From contig JBEKFB010000229.1 in assembly GCA_050013535.1 (NCBI GenBank), positions 1 through 7,126 on the forward strand: a stretch of 7,126 bases of DNA, in the 5' to 3' direction. Below the pieces are notes generated by a model. It was given only the letters and a program-made list of their open reading frames with translations. It made no database searches and was not told the DNA's origin. A program made the translations under genes and the position numbers. Below are positions 7,016-7,126 of the stretch, in pieces. How positions within the stretch are numbered: position 1 is the stretch's first letter; the number at the start of each line of letters is the position of its first letter. Source of the DNA: CAWACP01 sp050013535 (GTDB lineage Bacteria > Acidobacteriota > Terriglobia > Bryobacterales > Bryobacteraceae).

Positions 7016-7126
7016 TAGAAAATCGGCAGCGCCAGAGTCTTCTTGACGGTTTCGTTGGCATCGTCGCCGGTCACTTCAATGCGGTAATCGGCGCGTTGAT
7101 AGGCAGCCCGGCGGGCAAAGAATAAA
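7015..7126 (-). CDS. aroK: Probable shikimate kinase, C-terminal 36 residues only (gene continues beyond the window)
   Basis: The minus-strand frame beginning at 7125 has 36 sense codons and a TAG stop at 7017-7015 that shares its G with the GTG of the glycerate kinase gene. The visible peptide includes ARRAAYQRADYRIEVTGDD, followed by a helix-like segment ending LALPIF. The arrangement R-x-x-x-Y-x-x-A-D, then a short beta strand, then an acidic turn and a final helix is the usual C-terminus of shikimate kinase, where the R...Y..AD stretch closes the fold. That enzyme converts shikimate to shikimate 3-phosphate in aromatic amino acid synthesis. The P-loop and shikimate-binding residues are outside the window, so the call rests on a short match. 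Another small P-loop kinase is the main alternative. The base at 7126 belongs to an incomplete codon. Confidence 0.55.
   Translation of the reverse strand, partial: LFFARRAAYQRADYRIEVTGDDANETVKKTLALPIF

Noticed and set aside
6011..7018. A 335-codon plus-strand frame opposite glycerate kinase
   Set aside because: It is a shadow of the MOFRL kinase gene with a biased, motif-free product. It ends close to the kinase start only by coincidence of frame.
1..7126. Mobile elements, CRISPR arrays, tRNA or rRNA genes, toxin-antitoxin or defence genes
   Set aside because: Nothing was seen: no repeat-spacer pattern, no terminal inverted repeats, no transposase or integrase motif, and coding sequence covers almost every base.

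Overview
The window looks like chromosomal DNA of an Acidobacteriota bacterium, probably from the Terriglobia/Solibacter-type lineages. The case rests on a partial protein with the look of the acidobacterial VWFA-related family, a BshB1-type deacetylase (bacillithiol pathway), high GC with G/C-rich third positions, and very tight gene packing. The assignment is inference from protein families; there is no rRNA or other strict marker here.

Layout. Positions 1-1437 (+) hold the C-terminal 478 residues of a VWFA-related protein whose start lies off the left edge. The rest of the window (1439-7126) is one co-directional minus-strand block. In transcription order, right to left, it contains: the last 36 residues of a probable shikimate kinase (7126-7015), a MOFRL-type glycerate 2-kinase (7015-5717), a small one-membrane-span Coa1-like protein (5669-5223), a full-length MaeB malic enzyme with its phosphotransacetylase-like tail (5204-2940), a possible 20-codon small gene (2905-2843), a rhomboid intramembrane protease (2846-2187) and a BshB1-type deacetylase (2185-1439). 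Spacings are 1 nt overlap, 47, 18, 93 (34 if the small gene is counted), 4 nt overlap and 1 nt, so an operon or read-through unit is likely, with its main promoter beyond the right edge. The two convergent blocks meet with their stop codons one base apart.

How the genes fit together. Glycerate kinase makes 2-phosphoglycerate, one step from PEP. Malic enzyme makes pyruvate and NADPH from malate. Shikimate kinase works in the pathway that consumes PEP. These three touch the PEP/pyruvate node, but nothing in the sequence proves joint regulation. BshB1 (thiol redox), the rhomboid (membrane proteolysis) and the Coa1-like protein (respiratory assembly in mitochondria, unknown in bacteria) look like housekeeping genes packed into the same unit.

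No mobile element, CRISPR array, tRNA, rRNA or phage gene was seen, and there is no gene-free stretch above 100 bases. The most interesting unexplained signal is the open frame between maeB and the rhomboid gene: it reads like real protein and its stop overlaps the rhomboid start as ATGA. No convincing new multi-gene system is visible.
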